Shown: positions 34,931 through 46,970, numbered from the stretch's first letter. The stretch: 64,000 nt of DNA from Acheta domesticus (GCA_031308135.1 JAHLJT010000631.1:1651371-1715370); one strand, 5' to 3'. The notes: generated by a model from the sequence alone, not told the origin. Made by a program: numbers and translations.

Positions 34931-36934
34931 ACCGTCATAACTCGAACCTTAGGACCTGCATGGTAAGTTGCTGTAGCTGGGTTTTCTGGTTGTAACTCAT
35001 AGAAGGTTTTGGAATTTTGATAATATAGTCTTCAATAGATTATATTTTTAATTCTCTACGTAGTTGTTAGTTACTTATAAACCACGGAGATTTGCTTGGA
35101 GTTTGTTAATGTGGTTGTGAGCTGATTTTATCCAAACGGGGCTCGCATAGATTAGTGAGGGTCTAATTACTGATTTGTAGATTATTTTACCGCATTCTAT
35201 GTTAAGTAAAGGTTTATGATTTAATAGAGGGTAGAGTTTTATAATTTTTGTGTATTGTTTACTGTGTTTGTGATACTATGTGCTTTCCAGTTTAATTGGG
35301 TGTCCATTGTAAGTCCAAGTTAACACCTCAGCTGGTCGAACGTTTATTTATTTATTTGGTCAATTAACAGTAAAAACTGTATGTGACGTATGGGGAAGGG
35401 ATTATCTGCGCACATTTTCTGCGCAAAATTTTAAATCAAAAAACGCGAAATTAGCAATATTTGAAAAACCAGAAAAAGAATTTAGAAAAATTATTATTTT
35501 AGAAAAATAAAAGTTAGAAAAATGTTTGTTCCCGACTTATAGAAAATCAATTTCAACGGTAAATGAACTGCTGATTAGATTTTTCTGCATTGCTAACAAA
35601 ATAGTAACGAACATCAGTTCCACTCCTACCACTACAAGCGAAAGGAGTGCTCAACAAAACGTGCTCAGAGTGAAGCTACATTTACGCCCAGAAGCAGAAC
35701 AAGGGACCATTGGCTCAATGGATCAGGGAAACTGAACAAAAACCTGATCGAGATGGGGGTCGTGGACCTTTCGTGGACATTTCCCGACGCGAGCGTCGTG
35801 GAGTGTCAGCGCCTGGCTTCCCCGCGCGCGCGCGTGCCGTCGCGTGGGCGGCGGGGCGTGCGACAAAACGAGGCTGCGCCCGCCGTGTTACGCATACGGA
35901 ACTCGCCGCCGCGCCGCAAGAAAGCGTGGAAACCTGGCACACTTTGCGAAACGCGATCACTCTCGCCCGCGACACGTGAAGACACGATTTGGATGTTTTC
36001 GGGGGCGGCTCCCTGGTCGCCCTGGTTTGTTTTCGTTCGCGGTGAAATAATCGCGCGTGTTGGTGTTCTTGTTGTGGATGTTGTTTTCGTAATACGGTGC
36101 TAATAGTTTCTACGGTTTTTATACACTCGGGACTGTTTATTGCCAGAAATATAATGATGTCTCAGCAGGAAATTATAGATTCCCAGCAAGTACTAATGTG
36201 GATTAGGCTTGGCTCTTGTTCCGTCTTCATGTGTCACCTTTATCTTGATCGTTGTAATCTCGTTTTCTATTAGGTTTTAAATGCTATTTAATGCTGTTTT
36301 ATTATCAAGACTGAAGATCTACCCATCGTTGGTTATTTTCTTGGATACGCCCACATCTTACGTCTGCGTTTCTAGCTGATCTACAATCAATCAATCTTAG
36401 ATTATTTTAAAAATACGAGTCTGTAGAATTTTACTTATCTATGACAATGATCTTTCAGAATCATTAATATTCTCTGAATCAGTAACGTGAATCTGCCGGC
36501 TTTACTTCCCTCCCACCGTAGGAAGGCGTTCTGTCCTACGACCTCCCTTTGTTTTATCAGTCATATTCGATAGCGTTAGAACTCATTACCTCGTTACCTA
36601 CCTACAAATCAATTCGTCAACCCTTGATACAGGGATCATTTGTTCACTGGACTAACATATCCACGTCATGAAATGTTATTTCTTACATTAAAGCTCTTGA
36701 TGGTTTTGGGACACGATTTAAATGCTGTAAGGACAGGAATTAGGCTAAACTAATGATAAGAGAACGTTGAAGGGAAAAAGGAAGGTAACAATCTTCTGGC
36801 ACATTGGTTGAAATATAAAATCAAATTAATTCATCTGAAAAAAGAAATGACTTTAAAAATAAGTGTAAGATGTTTCAATAAACCTTTGGTTAAGTGCGTT
36901 AAGGTTGCACGAAAATTATGAAGTTTATCCTATC
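34931..36934. other. Intergenic; GC island at 35715-36060
   Basis: It contains a CpG-rich patch at 35715-36060. A shared fragment at 35640-35740 (GAAGCTACATTTACGCCCAG) has a relative at 53460-53545. A possible LINE 3' remnant on the minus strand is at 36170-36260, and a dispersed repeat D1 fragment, reversed, at 36490-36545. No host gene was recognised. Confidence 0.4.
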
Positions 36935-37197
36935 TGAACAGTGTGTAAGCTTTCTTTCGTCAAAGCTAATTCCACAGATACTGAGAGACGGGTGAAAGAG
37001 GGAGAGAGAGACGGGGGAGTGAGAGAGGGAATGGGTGAAAGGAAGAGAGAGAGGGAGGGTAAGAGAGAGTGAGAGAGGAAGAGTAAGAGATACACATATA
37101 GACATACACAAATACACCCATGTTCGAGGCGGAACTCGAACCCGCGACCCTGAGATCGCCACGGCACTATTGCCTTAGCGTTCTGGGCCCCGGGGCC
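36935..37197 (-). repeat. SINE-C copy 1, minus strand
   Basis: Read on the minus strand it opens with a tRNA-like head almost the same as SINE-A (AATAGTGCCGTGGCGATCTC, B box GGGTTCGAGTTCC). A long CT-rich middle follows, then a body CAGTATCTGTGGAATTAGCT ending AAAGAAAGCTTACACACTG. The head is shared with SINE-A but the body is different. Confidence 0.7.
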
Positions 37198-38300
37198 GGC
37201 ATTTTTCCTAATGTTTAGATATTTATTCAAAATAATTATCATGTATAGACTCTGTCTCAGCATATCCAAACCCGTATGCCCATTAGCGATATACTTAAAT
37301 ATATTTTATTTTTATTCTTCTTCTTCTATGAATGTCATTGGTAATAATTAAAATAATCGAATGAAAATTTTGTAAATAATTGTATATATTTTGTTGTTTA
37401 ACATTTTTGTTCTTGTCTATGTTTAAATCATTATGTTATTACCAATATGTTAAAAAGGTAAGCTTCTGTCAACTTACATAAATACTATTTATAAAAAAAT
37501 AAAAACAATGATATTACAGATGTAACCAATAAATTATAATCCTATTTGTAACTAATTTATAACTTGTAAACTCTTTAAATGTTCATATTTTCATGTTTAA
37601 ACCAGATGTCTGAGGATGACTGTTGAGCTACAGCCGAAACGTTATGTCGTCGCATAAAACTTCGTCGCATACAATTTGTTACTCACAGGAAAAAAAAAAC
37701 AATTGAATGTCAAATATGTTTAAGGAACTATCTGTCTATTTTAAATATTTTATTTTTAACAATTAAAAAACTATTTGAAAACTATTTATGGGGATCGGAA
37801 TTGAAATTCCTTCCGTCTGCGAAATGCTTCCTGCGTCGTCCGCCGTCGCTGCTGACAACCAACACTCTCCGTGCTGGATACTCGGATTGACTTGAGATTT
37901 TACCAACTTGTTCAGCACCTTTCAAACCCCTACATACAAATTTTACGTGCTATGAAGCATTGCAAGTAGTGTTTTTGCGATAATTAGTATTGGGACCTTT
38001 CATGACCTTACCGACCGTAGAAGGGAGGAAACGCTGCTCGCCGCTGGTTCTGCGGACGTTACTCATACACCGCGCCTGCACTATGAGCATGTCGGCAAGG
38101 TCTCAGTTACTTGGAGGGTAGGCGGGGTGACAAAAACGGGTGTTTACTTTGCAGGTTCAGATGGAACGAACGCGCTTGGAAATCTGACACCGGCTGATAG
38201 ACGCCGCGCAACGTTCCTAGCGCTGCCGAAGCAACGGCTCGCCCGCTGCGGGAAGCGCGAAGGTCACGAGAGGTTGATACAAAATACCTATAAAAAACAC
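37198..38300. other. Intergenic before tetraspanin exon 1
   Basis: AT-rich with a TTC run at about 37313. GC content rises from about 38,030 into the island containing exon 1. No gene was recognised. Confidence 0.4.
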
Positions 38301-38660
38301 TATAATATTCCATAGCACTTCAAAATTTGCGTATACAGGTTTTGCATGGTGTTCTATCAGCTGGTGAAATTTCACGTCAATCCGAGTATCCAGCGCGGTG
38401 AGTGTTGCATGTGAGCGAGAGCCCGGCCCGCCCGCTTTCTCGGCGCGCCCCTGGCCTCTCTGCCTTTCGCGCCCGCCCTGGAGAGGCGCCAGGCCACAGT
38501 GCTGCGGCGCCTGATGGAGCTTTTGTTCTTGTTCCAGCTGGCGATGGGGCGCAGCGGGTACACCTGCGTGCGCCATGTCTTCTGCACGCTCAACGTCCTC
38601 ATGTGGGTGAGTAAGCCCTCGGGCGCTCGCTGCAGCTGCGCTGAGAGGCGTCAACATTGT
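38301..38660 (+). promoter_or_regulatory. CpG-rich 5' region of the tetraspanin gene
   Basis: A GC- and CpG-rich stretch around the first coding exon, a plausible promoter or first-intron region. TTTTTGTTCTTGTTCCAG ends at 38537, seven bases before the ATG, and reads as a good acceptor. An upstream untranslated exon is therefore likely and the true promoter may lie farther 5'. Confidence 0.45.
38544..38606 (+). CDS. Tetraspanin Tsp5D/TSPAN9-like, exon 1
   Basis: Encodes residues 1-21 (MGRSGYTCVRHVFCTLNVLMW) and ends at a good donor, TGG|GTGAGT, in phase 0. Joined to the next five exons it gives a 256-residue four-pass membrane protein. Tetraspanins cluster partner receptors and integrins into membrane microdomains. 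C8 and C14 next to the first membrane segment are candidate palmitoylation sites. The GYTC-x-R/K-x3-FC-x-LN start and the following WLCGCG match the insect Tsp5D / vertebrate TSPAN9 group. Exon 1 is separated from exon 2 by 18.5 kb, so it is easily missed; the frame match and family match at the junction support the assignment. Transmembrane segment 1 is split by this intron. Confidence 0.9.
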
Positions 38661-38696
38661 TGACGTGGGTTCCGGGCGCGTCAGCTGTTCAGGTCA

Positions 38697-38838
38697 TTAA
38701 CAGAGTGTAAGCTTTCTTTCTTCAAAGCTAATACCACAAATACTGAGAGAGAGAGAGGGGGGGTGAGAGAGGGAATGGGAGAAAGGAAGAGAGAGGGAGG
38801 GTAAGAGAGAGTGAGAGAGGAAGGGTAAGTATAGCCCG
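38697..38838 (-). repeat. SINE-C copy 2 (3' part), minus strand
   Basis: It shares GTGTAAGCTTTCTTTC, CAAAGCTAATACCACA and the GA-rich middle with 36935-37197. The tRNA-like head is missing, and a SINE-B 3' end follows at once, so one SINE appears to have inserted into or recombined with the other. Confidence 0.7.
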
Positions 38839-38841
38839 TGT

Positions 38842-39366
38842 TTTTCGTCAGTAAATGACTGTGATCTTCCCGCGCTTGATGATGAAATCCGTCGCTGACC
38901 TGCACGTTGGCTAGTGGGGTTCTCCCCACTCAGGTATCTCCCACCAGCGGGACACCGCTCCATTTGGGGAAGCTCTCTACGCTCCCGACCGGCCTCCCGG
39001 CATGTGTGGCAATGTAGTGGTGGATGTAAGTGTACGTGGTGGATGTAGTGTACGTGTGTGGAAGTAAGGGGTGAGGATAGAACAAGGAAGAGGAAGGAAA
39101 GATCGCGCGCGGTGTATGGCCCGTTTGTTAGACTATTTCTCCAGCATTTACCTGATGTTGATTAGAGAAATCACGGAAATCTACCCATCAGAGCAACCGA
39201 CCGCTAGAATTCACCTCCATAGATCGGCTGAACTCTTCCTATCTGTGAAGCTACTGTCGAAAATCGTGCCATCGTCGGGATTCGAACCCTGTGACTTTCT
39301 AGTCACGGGCATTGCAGTGACAACAGTTCATACCCTGAGCCACCCAAGACGGTACGAAGCTCTTTG
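38842..39366 (-). repeat. SINE-B copy 4, most complete, minus strand
   Basis: A 525-bp copy. On the minus strand its 5' end is tRNA-like: GGGTGGCTCAGGGTATGAAC (A-box region), then B box GGGTTCGAATCCCG at 39289-39276. The body shared with all other SINE-B copies follows. This copy defines the family as a long tRNA-derived SINE. Confidence 0.8.
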
Positions 39367-39879
39367 GATAGGTGTGACCAAGTGGTGATGGTACAAGGTA
39401 CACTGACGGCAGTGAGAAGAAACATCAAAGGATGGTTCCTTCTTGTAGGAGCACTGTGCGTTATGTGCGATTAATACAGAATTGAATGAGAATATGGAAG
39501 TTCCTTCGAGAGCCTTCGAGAGCCATTTCGAAAGTATTCGTGTGAATTAAAAGCGCGCTTTAACACTCGATCAAGGTAAATTCTTTATAGTTATCAACTA
39601 AAAATTACACATTTCTCCTCAAACATCAAAGCGACAATTATTTATTATTTGGCATTTTTTTTGGCAATGACACTTTGGAAGCGAAAAAGGAGGTGGTTCC
39701 AAAATTGTCCGGTCTGACCTAGAGAACACTCAACAATTGGGAACCCTTCTGGGTAGTAAATATTCGTATCTTTTGTTGTTGTAATGCTATATTGTTTGCA
39801 AAGGTCATCTTAATCAGTGCTGTGGAGAGAAGTGCCTGAGTGGGATGCGATCGGTGAAATCTCAATGTTTGGCTTCACA

Positions 39880-40166
39880 GAAAACGATGTCACGCAGCTC
39901 AGATTGTGGAGAATACTGAAAGGAATAAGGCTTCTAGAAGTTGGATCTTCCACCCTACAGTCCAGATTTGACACCCAGCGACTACTATTACATCTTCTCA
40001 GAAATGTAAGAAAACCTTCAGAGCAGATAATTTTCTGATGACTTTTAGGTGAAATCAGTTTTTGACCATTCGGTGAAAAAAATCAGATGACTTTTTGAAA
40101 GGCATAGAATAGACAATACATTGATGTTAAAAGTGCGTTGAAGTAAAGGAAAATTGTGTTGAATAG
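39880..40166 (+). pseudogene. Mariner-type transposase remnant
   Basis: From 39941 one frame reads LDLPPYSPDLTPSDYYYIFS, the conserved block around the last catalytic aspartate of the mariner D,D34D family. Just upstream another frame gives HAAQIVENT, corresponding to the region after the second aspartate. Downstream at 40131-40166 a third frame reads KCVEVKENCVE and stops, like the mariner C-terminus. At least two frameshifts and internal stops show a dead copy. Neither terminal repeat was identified. Confidence 0.75.
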
Positions 40167-40909
40167 TGACGCAATTTACTTATTTGTATCACAACCAGAA
40201 CTTAGTGAGACCAGATTCTTACAGAACCCACCTCCTATATGTGAAGAGTTGCCTTACCTCCTATATGTGAAGTTTCTGCCTTCACTTCTCTGAGAAACCG
40301 CCACTGGCTACGACTGACAATCGGCAAAGTATGATGGTAGTTCAATGACAAAGAAGCTGGCAACAAATACGGGAAGGAGATTTGGACCTGAAAATTATTT
40401 TCATCAAAATGGTAGAACCTTTGAATATTTTTCCTCGTATAGGTTAAGGATGAAACGGAATGTTAGTAAACGTGATAAATACTTGAATTATTTTATCATA
40501 CACTTGAGATTTTCAACAGTTTGATAATTTTATCTATCAAGTTTATATATTTTACGTGACAACCTATGTATTTCTCGTGCTACCCCTTAGAATGCCTCAT
40601 GTTTTTTCTTCGAATCTCAGTTCAGAAATTAATTACATAGGCTATTTTCCAAAGTTCTGTCCATCTTAGAATAACTAACCCTTTTCTTTTGCCAACTGCA
40701 GCGGTTTAAAAATCACAATACGTAACCTCTCAGTTTGCATTGCTAAATTATTCCAAAGTATAAATGAAATATTCATATCGCTTCCCGTGTACTGGCATTC
40801 ATCACCTCCGAATCGAATCTGCGGGTCAACGTTTTAGAGGCGGTTGGCGGCGGGGTTGAGTCGTGCCTAGAACGAAGAACTTGAGGAAACGAAGATGAAG
40901 TTTTACCAT

Positions 40910-41075
40910 GTTCTGACCGGCAGTTTTCCATGGTTTCTCCTATCAACAACAGACGAACGCAGGAGCAGTACCCTAACAAACGGGCCACGGACCATGCGCG
41001 ATCTTTCCTTCCTCTTCATTGTCCTAACCTCACCATTTACACACACACTTGCACTTTTGTACTACGTTACCACAC
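40910..41075 (+). repeat. SINE-B copy 5 (central part)
   Basis: GGTTTCTCCTATCAACAACA, AGCAGTACCCTAACAAACGG and CCACGGACCATGCGCGATC match the 5' half of copy 1. The 3' half is absent. Confidence 0.7.
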
Positions 41076-42284
41076 ATACTGGAGACCAGTCAGGATACCA
41101 ATGGAATTCAGAACATCCAAAATATATTTCAGAGAATATCGCTTATATACAACTAAATAGTATATCAAGTAAATCGTGTAACAAGGAAATGGTACATCAA
41201 GTACACAAGCAAATAGTAGATCAAGATAAATTTCATTGCACTTTCATGAATAACAGGGTGATCCTTTTTTCTTTGGAAAATATCCCTGACTTTTCCAAAT
41301 TATAGAAGTCATTTCCGTACTTTTCTTTTACAAAAGTTGTGAAGTACTTTAGGGTATTTAAACAAAATATTATATAAAGCATGGCTTTGATCGATATTAA
41401 AATACTGTTATTCACTGAGCCCTTTTCGGCTTGCATCCCAAAGGGTCCCCCCCGATAAGATGGTAAAAAGTTCCCCTCAACCAAATTACATATGAGTGGT
41501 TACACTATAATTCTAACGTAAAAAAAATATTTTTGAAAGGTTTCTTAGCCTCCGTCCTACAACCCACACCCCTATACAGCCAAAAACGTGTCTTTTTAAT
41601 TTCAATTTTTTTCGACAACTTAACATTATTTTATCAGACTGAAAAAATATGATAAATAAGAACACAACTTGGACTATCAGAAAAATATTTTTCAATATTT
41701 TCTCAGGCCCAAATTCGAACACAAAAAAATATTTTCGAAAAAAAATATCAAGAAATATTTTTTATTGTGTCTTAGAAGCCTGGAACAGACTCGAAAAAAA
41801 TGTCAAAGGTTTCTCTTTATACACAAATTGTTGTGTATTTTTTTCAGATTTTTCCGATTACTGGGCTGCAGTTAAAAAAATAAAAACCATTTTCCCGCAT
41901 TTAAAGCACCTGGACTTTCAATATACTTTGAAACTGACTGCAACGGTTCTCTGTATTTATTTTAGTCTTTATTATACATTTGTATACATTGCTGTATCAC
42001 CCAATAGTTTTGATTTTGGAATATACTTACGAAGTATCATTTTTAAAGCTTTAACAAAGGAATTGGTCACTTGCGTTCTCTTACGTAGCGCATAGTTCTG
42101 TGATGTAGTTTTAAAGTTGTCCCAAAACGCAGTTTTCTTGTAGGACTGTGTGGAATTGTAACAGAGTATGAAACTTCAGGACATTTGGCAGAAACAAAGA
42201 AAATCTGGCGGGACAGCAGGACACAGGTCCTTATTTAGGACACATCCCACTTTTTCAGGACGTACGGGAATCCTAGCGGTGCCC

Positions 42285-42465
42285 CCCTGAGAGGAGATGC
42301 CTGGTTAGGGAAATTTCCACTAGAGGACGTGTAGGTTGATGCCGGATATAGCCGTCCAGCGGGGAAAGTTCACCACCACATCCTCGAGCGATTAAAACAT
42401 GTACTACACTTACGGTATTAATAACATTAGCAGTTGACGCGGCAGGAAATATCAATCTTCCCAAT
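42285..42465 (+). repeat. SINE-B copy 6 (3' part, diverged)
   Basis: GAGATGCCTGGTTAGGGAAA, GTCCAGCGGGGAAAGTTCAC and GCAGTTGACGCGGCAGGAAA follow the order of the family's 3' half, with many substitutions. It is an older copy. Confidence 0.65.
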
Positions 42466-44264
42466 GAGTATGTGAAGTGAATAATACCAATGGGAAACAC
42501 ATTTACCAAATTGTAAAATACCAAAGTGAATAAAAAAGAGAGAACAAAGTGTTGCAAAATTAAAATGAAGAAAGGATTCCTTGCAGTTGTAGGGTAAGGC
42601 ATGGAAGTACGTTTTTCTTGTTTGGAAAGAAACATGTTCGCATGTTCACGGTAATCTTAAGATGCCCAGAGCGTACAATGTAATTTCAGCAAGAGGCACA
42701 AAGCATTTCAGGAAGCGGGAATTCCTTCCAAAAACAGTTGATTCAGACCTGCTTCACATTTTACATGCACCGCACGCTGTGGAAGCTGACTTCACAATGA
42801 ACTTAAGATTCAAAGGAAAGTAATATTTCATGTTTCACATGTTTGGAGAAGAAAGTTATCAATGTCACATCTCGTTCAATTCATTTTCCTCTCGTTCCTA
42901 ATGAATACTGAGAATGTTGCATACATGAAATTATATTTACATCTCTCAACTTCTCCTCGTGATGTTACTAAATCAACAACTACTCTTTTTGAAACGTATC
43001 CCTTTTTTTTTGTCAACATCTAAAGTTGAGTGAGAAATTGTAATAGGAAGGACATTTCTGGCTTTAGTATTGGAGGTATAGGACGGGTTCGAAAAATATT
43101 TAAAGTTTGAACATTTTCAAATTTTCAGGTATTTTAATAAAAATTATAATTATACCATATTTATAAACGAACTTTCATCTATTCAAGCATAAAAACGAAA
43201 AAATATTTGCAACTATTTTTCAGAAAATTTTGAAAATGTCGTAGGTGCTTCATGTAAAGTGCCTCCAAAAATTAAAATACTTAAATGACATCCCGAACGG
43301 CACTCCTGGCGTGCTCACGAAGTTTCAGCTCAAAAACTTCTATTTTGACAGTTGTTCGTGACGTACGTAGCCTATCCATTCATCCGCCGTTTGGGCATGC
43401 ACGCATAGTGCATACAACCGTAAAAACATCCCGATTTTCGGGAAAATAGTTGCGTATATCTCCTCACCACCTGCACCTACCTTAACTGTCTTTTTATAAA
43501 AACTTTTTTTATTTTTTTATAGTCACATCGACAACTGGGGTCATTAGCGACTCAATAACCGTCTTTAGAACAGCATTAATAGTTTTCTTCTGACGGTGTG
43601 CGAAGCGCGACCGAAAATCATCGTATGGTTAAGATGAATCCCCTACTTCTTCTCTCTAGGAGGCTGTACGTTCGGCCGTAATGTTCCTCAAATTTGATTA
43701 TATTTCTCGCTGGGCTTTCGCAATTTACTTGCACGCAAACCCGTTTTAGAAGAATTCCGAAAAAGTATCTTTCTGGACTTCTTCCGGGAAGGCACTTCCG
43801 GAAAGATCCTCCAGACGATAGATCTCCCGCACTAATGAGACTGATCGATCAGCAGAGTCAACGCGTCAGTTTTTGCAGCGACATCCGTTCGCGTTGCCGC
43901 TTACCGCTGCAGTCCGTAGGTGGGACAGGATGGAGGGAGGGAGGGAGGGCGGGCGGGCGTCGAGTGGCTGTGCAACGTCGCTTCCCGTCGTGGTACGCCG
44001 TCGCTATCGCCTTCGCAAACTTTACCTCCAGCGAATGTAACACATTCCGCATCACCGCACCGAGCGCATGTTAGCATCCCATTTGAAACCTGGAGAAAAT
44101 CAGAGTCCGCCATTGGTTAGCGACTAAAAATTGTCGGGCGCGGTAAACTTTAATAAAATGGTACCCAATCTTAGTAAAATGTCTTACTTACAGACTTACA
44201 GAGGCATGTAATACGCCTAATTTTTTGATTTGCAGCACTTTCCGAGACTCATTTATGCAAGGAA

Positions 44265-44345
44265 ATTGTTGTGGTCAGGAATCGAACACGCGTACATTGA
44301 GGCATCAGGCTGATACGCTTTCAGTTTGCCACTAATGACTATAAA
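44265..44345 (-). repeat. tRNA-like SINE head, minus strand
   Basis: On the minus strand it has AGTGGCAAACTGAAAGCG and a B-box-like GTGTTCGATTCCT at tRNA-like spacing, then a non-matching body. The stems are poor, so it is not called a tRNA gene. Confidence 0.4.
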
Positions 44346-44634
44346 TAATCTACCTTAAGACAATACTAATTCTACAGCGCCTGAGATCACGAAGTCAGAA
44401 GTGGTGGATGGGGACGGCTCCGGAACATACCTGCAACGTGCCGCAATTTTGTTGAGATTTAAAAAAAGAAAGATAATGCTATTGTGTGATCCTCGTGGTC
44501 GTCGCCAGTCGATACGATGGAACCTTCCCTGCGGCTAGAAACTTTCCGGACCCTTGCATCATAAACATGACATCCATCGCTGCCACTCACCCACGCCGTA
44601 ACAGTCACCTTGACCTAGGGTGCAATTTTTCATT

Positions 44635-44815
44635 TTTTGTTGTTATTTAAGGTTGCATCAACTACTAGGTCATTAGCGACCACTATTGGATTTAACGTTA
44701 TAGTATGAGGATGAAAGGATATGATGAAAGGACGAACACAAACAACCATGCCAGAGGCGGGACTCGAACCCGCGACCCCTCGGTCCGAGATCACTACGGC
44801 ACTACTGCCTTTTTG
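44635..44815 (-). repeat. SINE-A copy, minus strand
   Basis: The cleanest member on the minus strand: GCAGTAGTGCCGTAGTGATC, an intact B box GGGTTCGAGTCCC, GGCATGGTTGTTTGTG, ATAACGTTAAATCCAATAG, and a tail TTAAATAACAACAAAAAATG. Its intact boxes and simple tail suggest a younger insertion than the 1917-2090 copy. Confidence 0.85.
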
Positions 44816-45811
44816 CATTTTTCTCTAGGAGAGGACGTTCAAAACTCCTAGTCGAGAAGGGCTGCGGATCGACAAAATGAGTGAAACATCTTTGCTTTCG
44901 CTACACTCTTTGAATAAAACCCTACGAATGATCATGGAAAACTTCGTTTTCTCAGTTTGATTTGGACATTTCAAAGTCCAGAAATCGTAGAATAATTTTG
45001 TTCCTGGCAGGGGCAAATGAATGCTTATCCAGAGGGGAATATCAAACTTTCTAGCGAGGGGCAATATCCCGCACCCGCACCCGGGAGTTCTTTGCTATGC
45101 CATGCTAACATAAATATCTTTTTCTCAGGAATTAATCAACCGATTTAATTGAAAATTTCGAAATAGTTTAAACATTCACAAATGCACATTTTGACTTGGT
45201 GCTTTTATGATATTCAGTTTTTAAACATTACTACAGCTATTTGAGCTATCAATTTTGGAAACTTCACATCTATGATCGTTCAAAGTTTTTTTTTCTCGTA
45301 CAAATACCACAAAATAGTTAAACAAAGAATGTCAAAATGGGTATAAAGGTGCACTTCAACTACCGAAAAAATTCCAAACCATCAGTCAATTAGGAGAAGA
45401 GAAGAAGATACTTATGTTACTATGGGTTGGCATAGAACTCCCGGGTCCCCTTTAATCCACTCTGCCTGCATCGCGTCAACATGACCTCCGTCACTGCCTT
45501 CGTCACCCGCACTGATGCTGTCATTACCACCTCTACCGCTGCCGCCATTTAACCACTACAGCCGCCACCTGCACCAGCACAGATTTTATTTCTGTCACCA
45601 TCAAGGCTGTAAGAGTCCCAAACGCCAGTACCGAGAATGTCAGAATTCTGATTTCGTTCTCGTTCCAGTCTTTTTTTCGTGGTTTCTCCGATCGTTCCCC
45701 TTTCCGCATCCATTTAGGTCTGCACTCCGTACCAGTCTTCATTCCGTCACAATATATGATATGTCCTTAACCTTACCCATTTCCGTCCTCGCCCTATACA
45801 ACGCGTGCCAA

Positions 45812-46050
45812 GGTGACTCCACACATTCGCTATTCGGCGAACAGCAAGCAACCGCTCACCGAATCCCGAGTAGTGTGGACGAGTTGCTTGCTATTTGCCG
45901 AGTGACGAACATTCGGCGCTCGCCCTGTCCACCTCGTGTCTTTTTTTTGTACACATCCAAGGAAGCGAACATTAACCCTCCACATGAACTGGTCGTGATC
46001 GGGCGAGCAGTAGCTTCCTGCTCAGCGAATGCCGAATGTGTGGAGCCGCC
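45812..46050. mobile_element. MITE with long inverted repeats, 239 bp
   Basis: The left end GGTGACTCCACACATTCG matches the right end in reverse complement (GGCGGCTCCACACATTCG). Similarity continues for about 75 bp through CAGCAAGC/CAGGAAGC and CCGCTCACCGAATC/CTGCTCGCCCGATC. No target duplication could be read, so the superfamily is open. The interior is non-coding. Confidence 0.65.
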
Positions 46051-46285
46051 TTTAGACTGTCTCGATTCTCTTCTTCTCACCTTGGTTGCAGTGTCGGATT
46101 GTCGCCTACTGCTCTGCGAGGGTCGTCCCTTCCTAGTCTGCATCAGCCATTCTCGCTGCCACTGCAGTCCTCGTTGTCGTCCTAAGAGTAGTCACAGACA
46201 TGATCGTAGTAGCCGACATCTTCAACGTCATCGTCGAAATTATCGTAATTCATTGCCAAAGTCACCGTCGTAATCGTCTTCCTTT

Positions 46286-46700
46286 GGTTGCCCATTCATT
46301 GCCATCGTTTGGTAGGTCATTCATTGCCATCGTTTGGTAGGTCATTCATTGCCACCGTTTGGTAGGTCATTCATTGCCATCATTTGGTAGGTCATTCATT
46401 GCCACCGTTTGGTAGGTCATTCATTGCCATCGTTTGGTAGGTCATTCATTGCCATCGTTTGGTAGGTCATTCATTGCCACCGTTTGGTAGGTCATTCATT
46501 GCCATCGTTTGGTAGGTCGTTCATTGCCACCGTTTGGTAGGTCATTCATTGCCACCGTTTGGTAGGTCATTCATTGCCACCGTTTGGTAGGTCATTCATT
46601 GCCACCGTTTGGTAGGTCATTCATTGCCATCGTTTGGTAGGTCATTCATTGCCACCGTTTGGTAGGTCATTCATTGCCATCGTTTGGTAGGTCATTCGTT
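46286..46700. repeat. 25-bp minisatellite, 16 copies
   Basis: The unit is CATTCATTGCCATCGTTTGG followed by TAGGT. Copies differ mostly at one base (GCCATCG versus GCCACCG), with single variants CATTTGG and GGTCGTTC. In order the T/C states are T T C T C T T C T C C C C T C T, so there is no simple higher-order unit. Confidence 0.95.
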
Positions 46701-46739
46701 TGCCATCGTCAATGACATTCATTGCCATTGTCATCGTTG

Positions 46740-46905
46740 CCAGAGGCACTGCAGTGCCGTCGTAGGCACTGCAGTGCCGTCGCAGGCACTTCAGCCTCTG
46801 CCGGTGTCGGTGCCGCCTCGGCCGTGGCCTAACCTGTTTGCCGCTCCACTTGCAGCGTGTCCCCGCGACTTGCATCCTGAATGCCGCTTGTCCGTCCGTC
46901 CGCCT

Positions 46906-46943
<38 letters not shown>

Positions 46944-46970
46944 GTCGGAGACTAATGGTGGCGGGTTCGG
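46740..46970. other. GC-rich island with (GCC)n run
   Basis: A CpG-rich patch that includes an uninterrupted 37-bp GCC run at 46906-46942 and short CACTGCAGTGCCGTCG repeats at 46747-46790. Confidence 0.8.

Noticed and set aside
45515..46273. 252-codon plus-strand frame
   Set aside because: It crosses a MITE (45812-46050) and low-complexity sequence, and has no recognisable domain or splice context.
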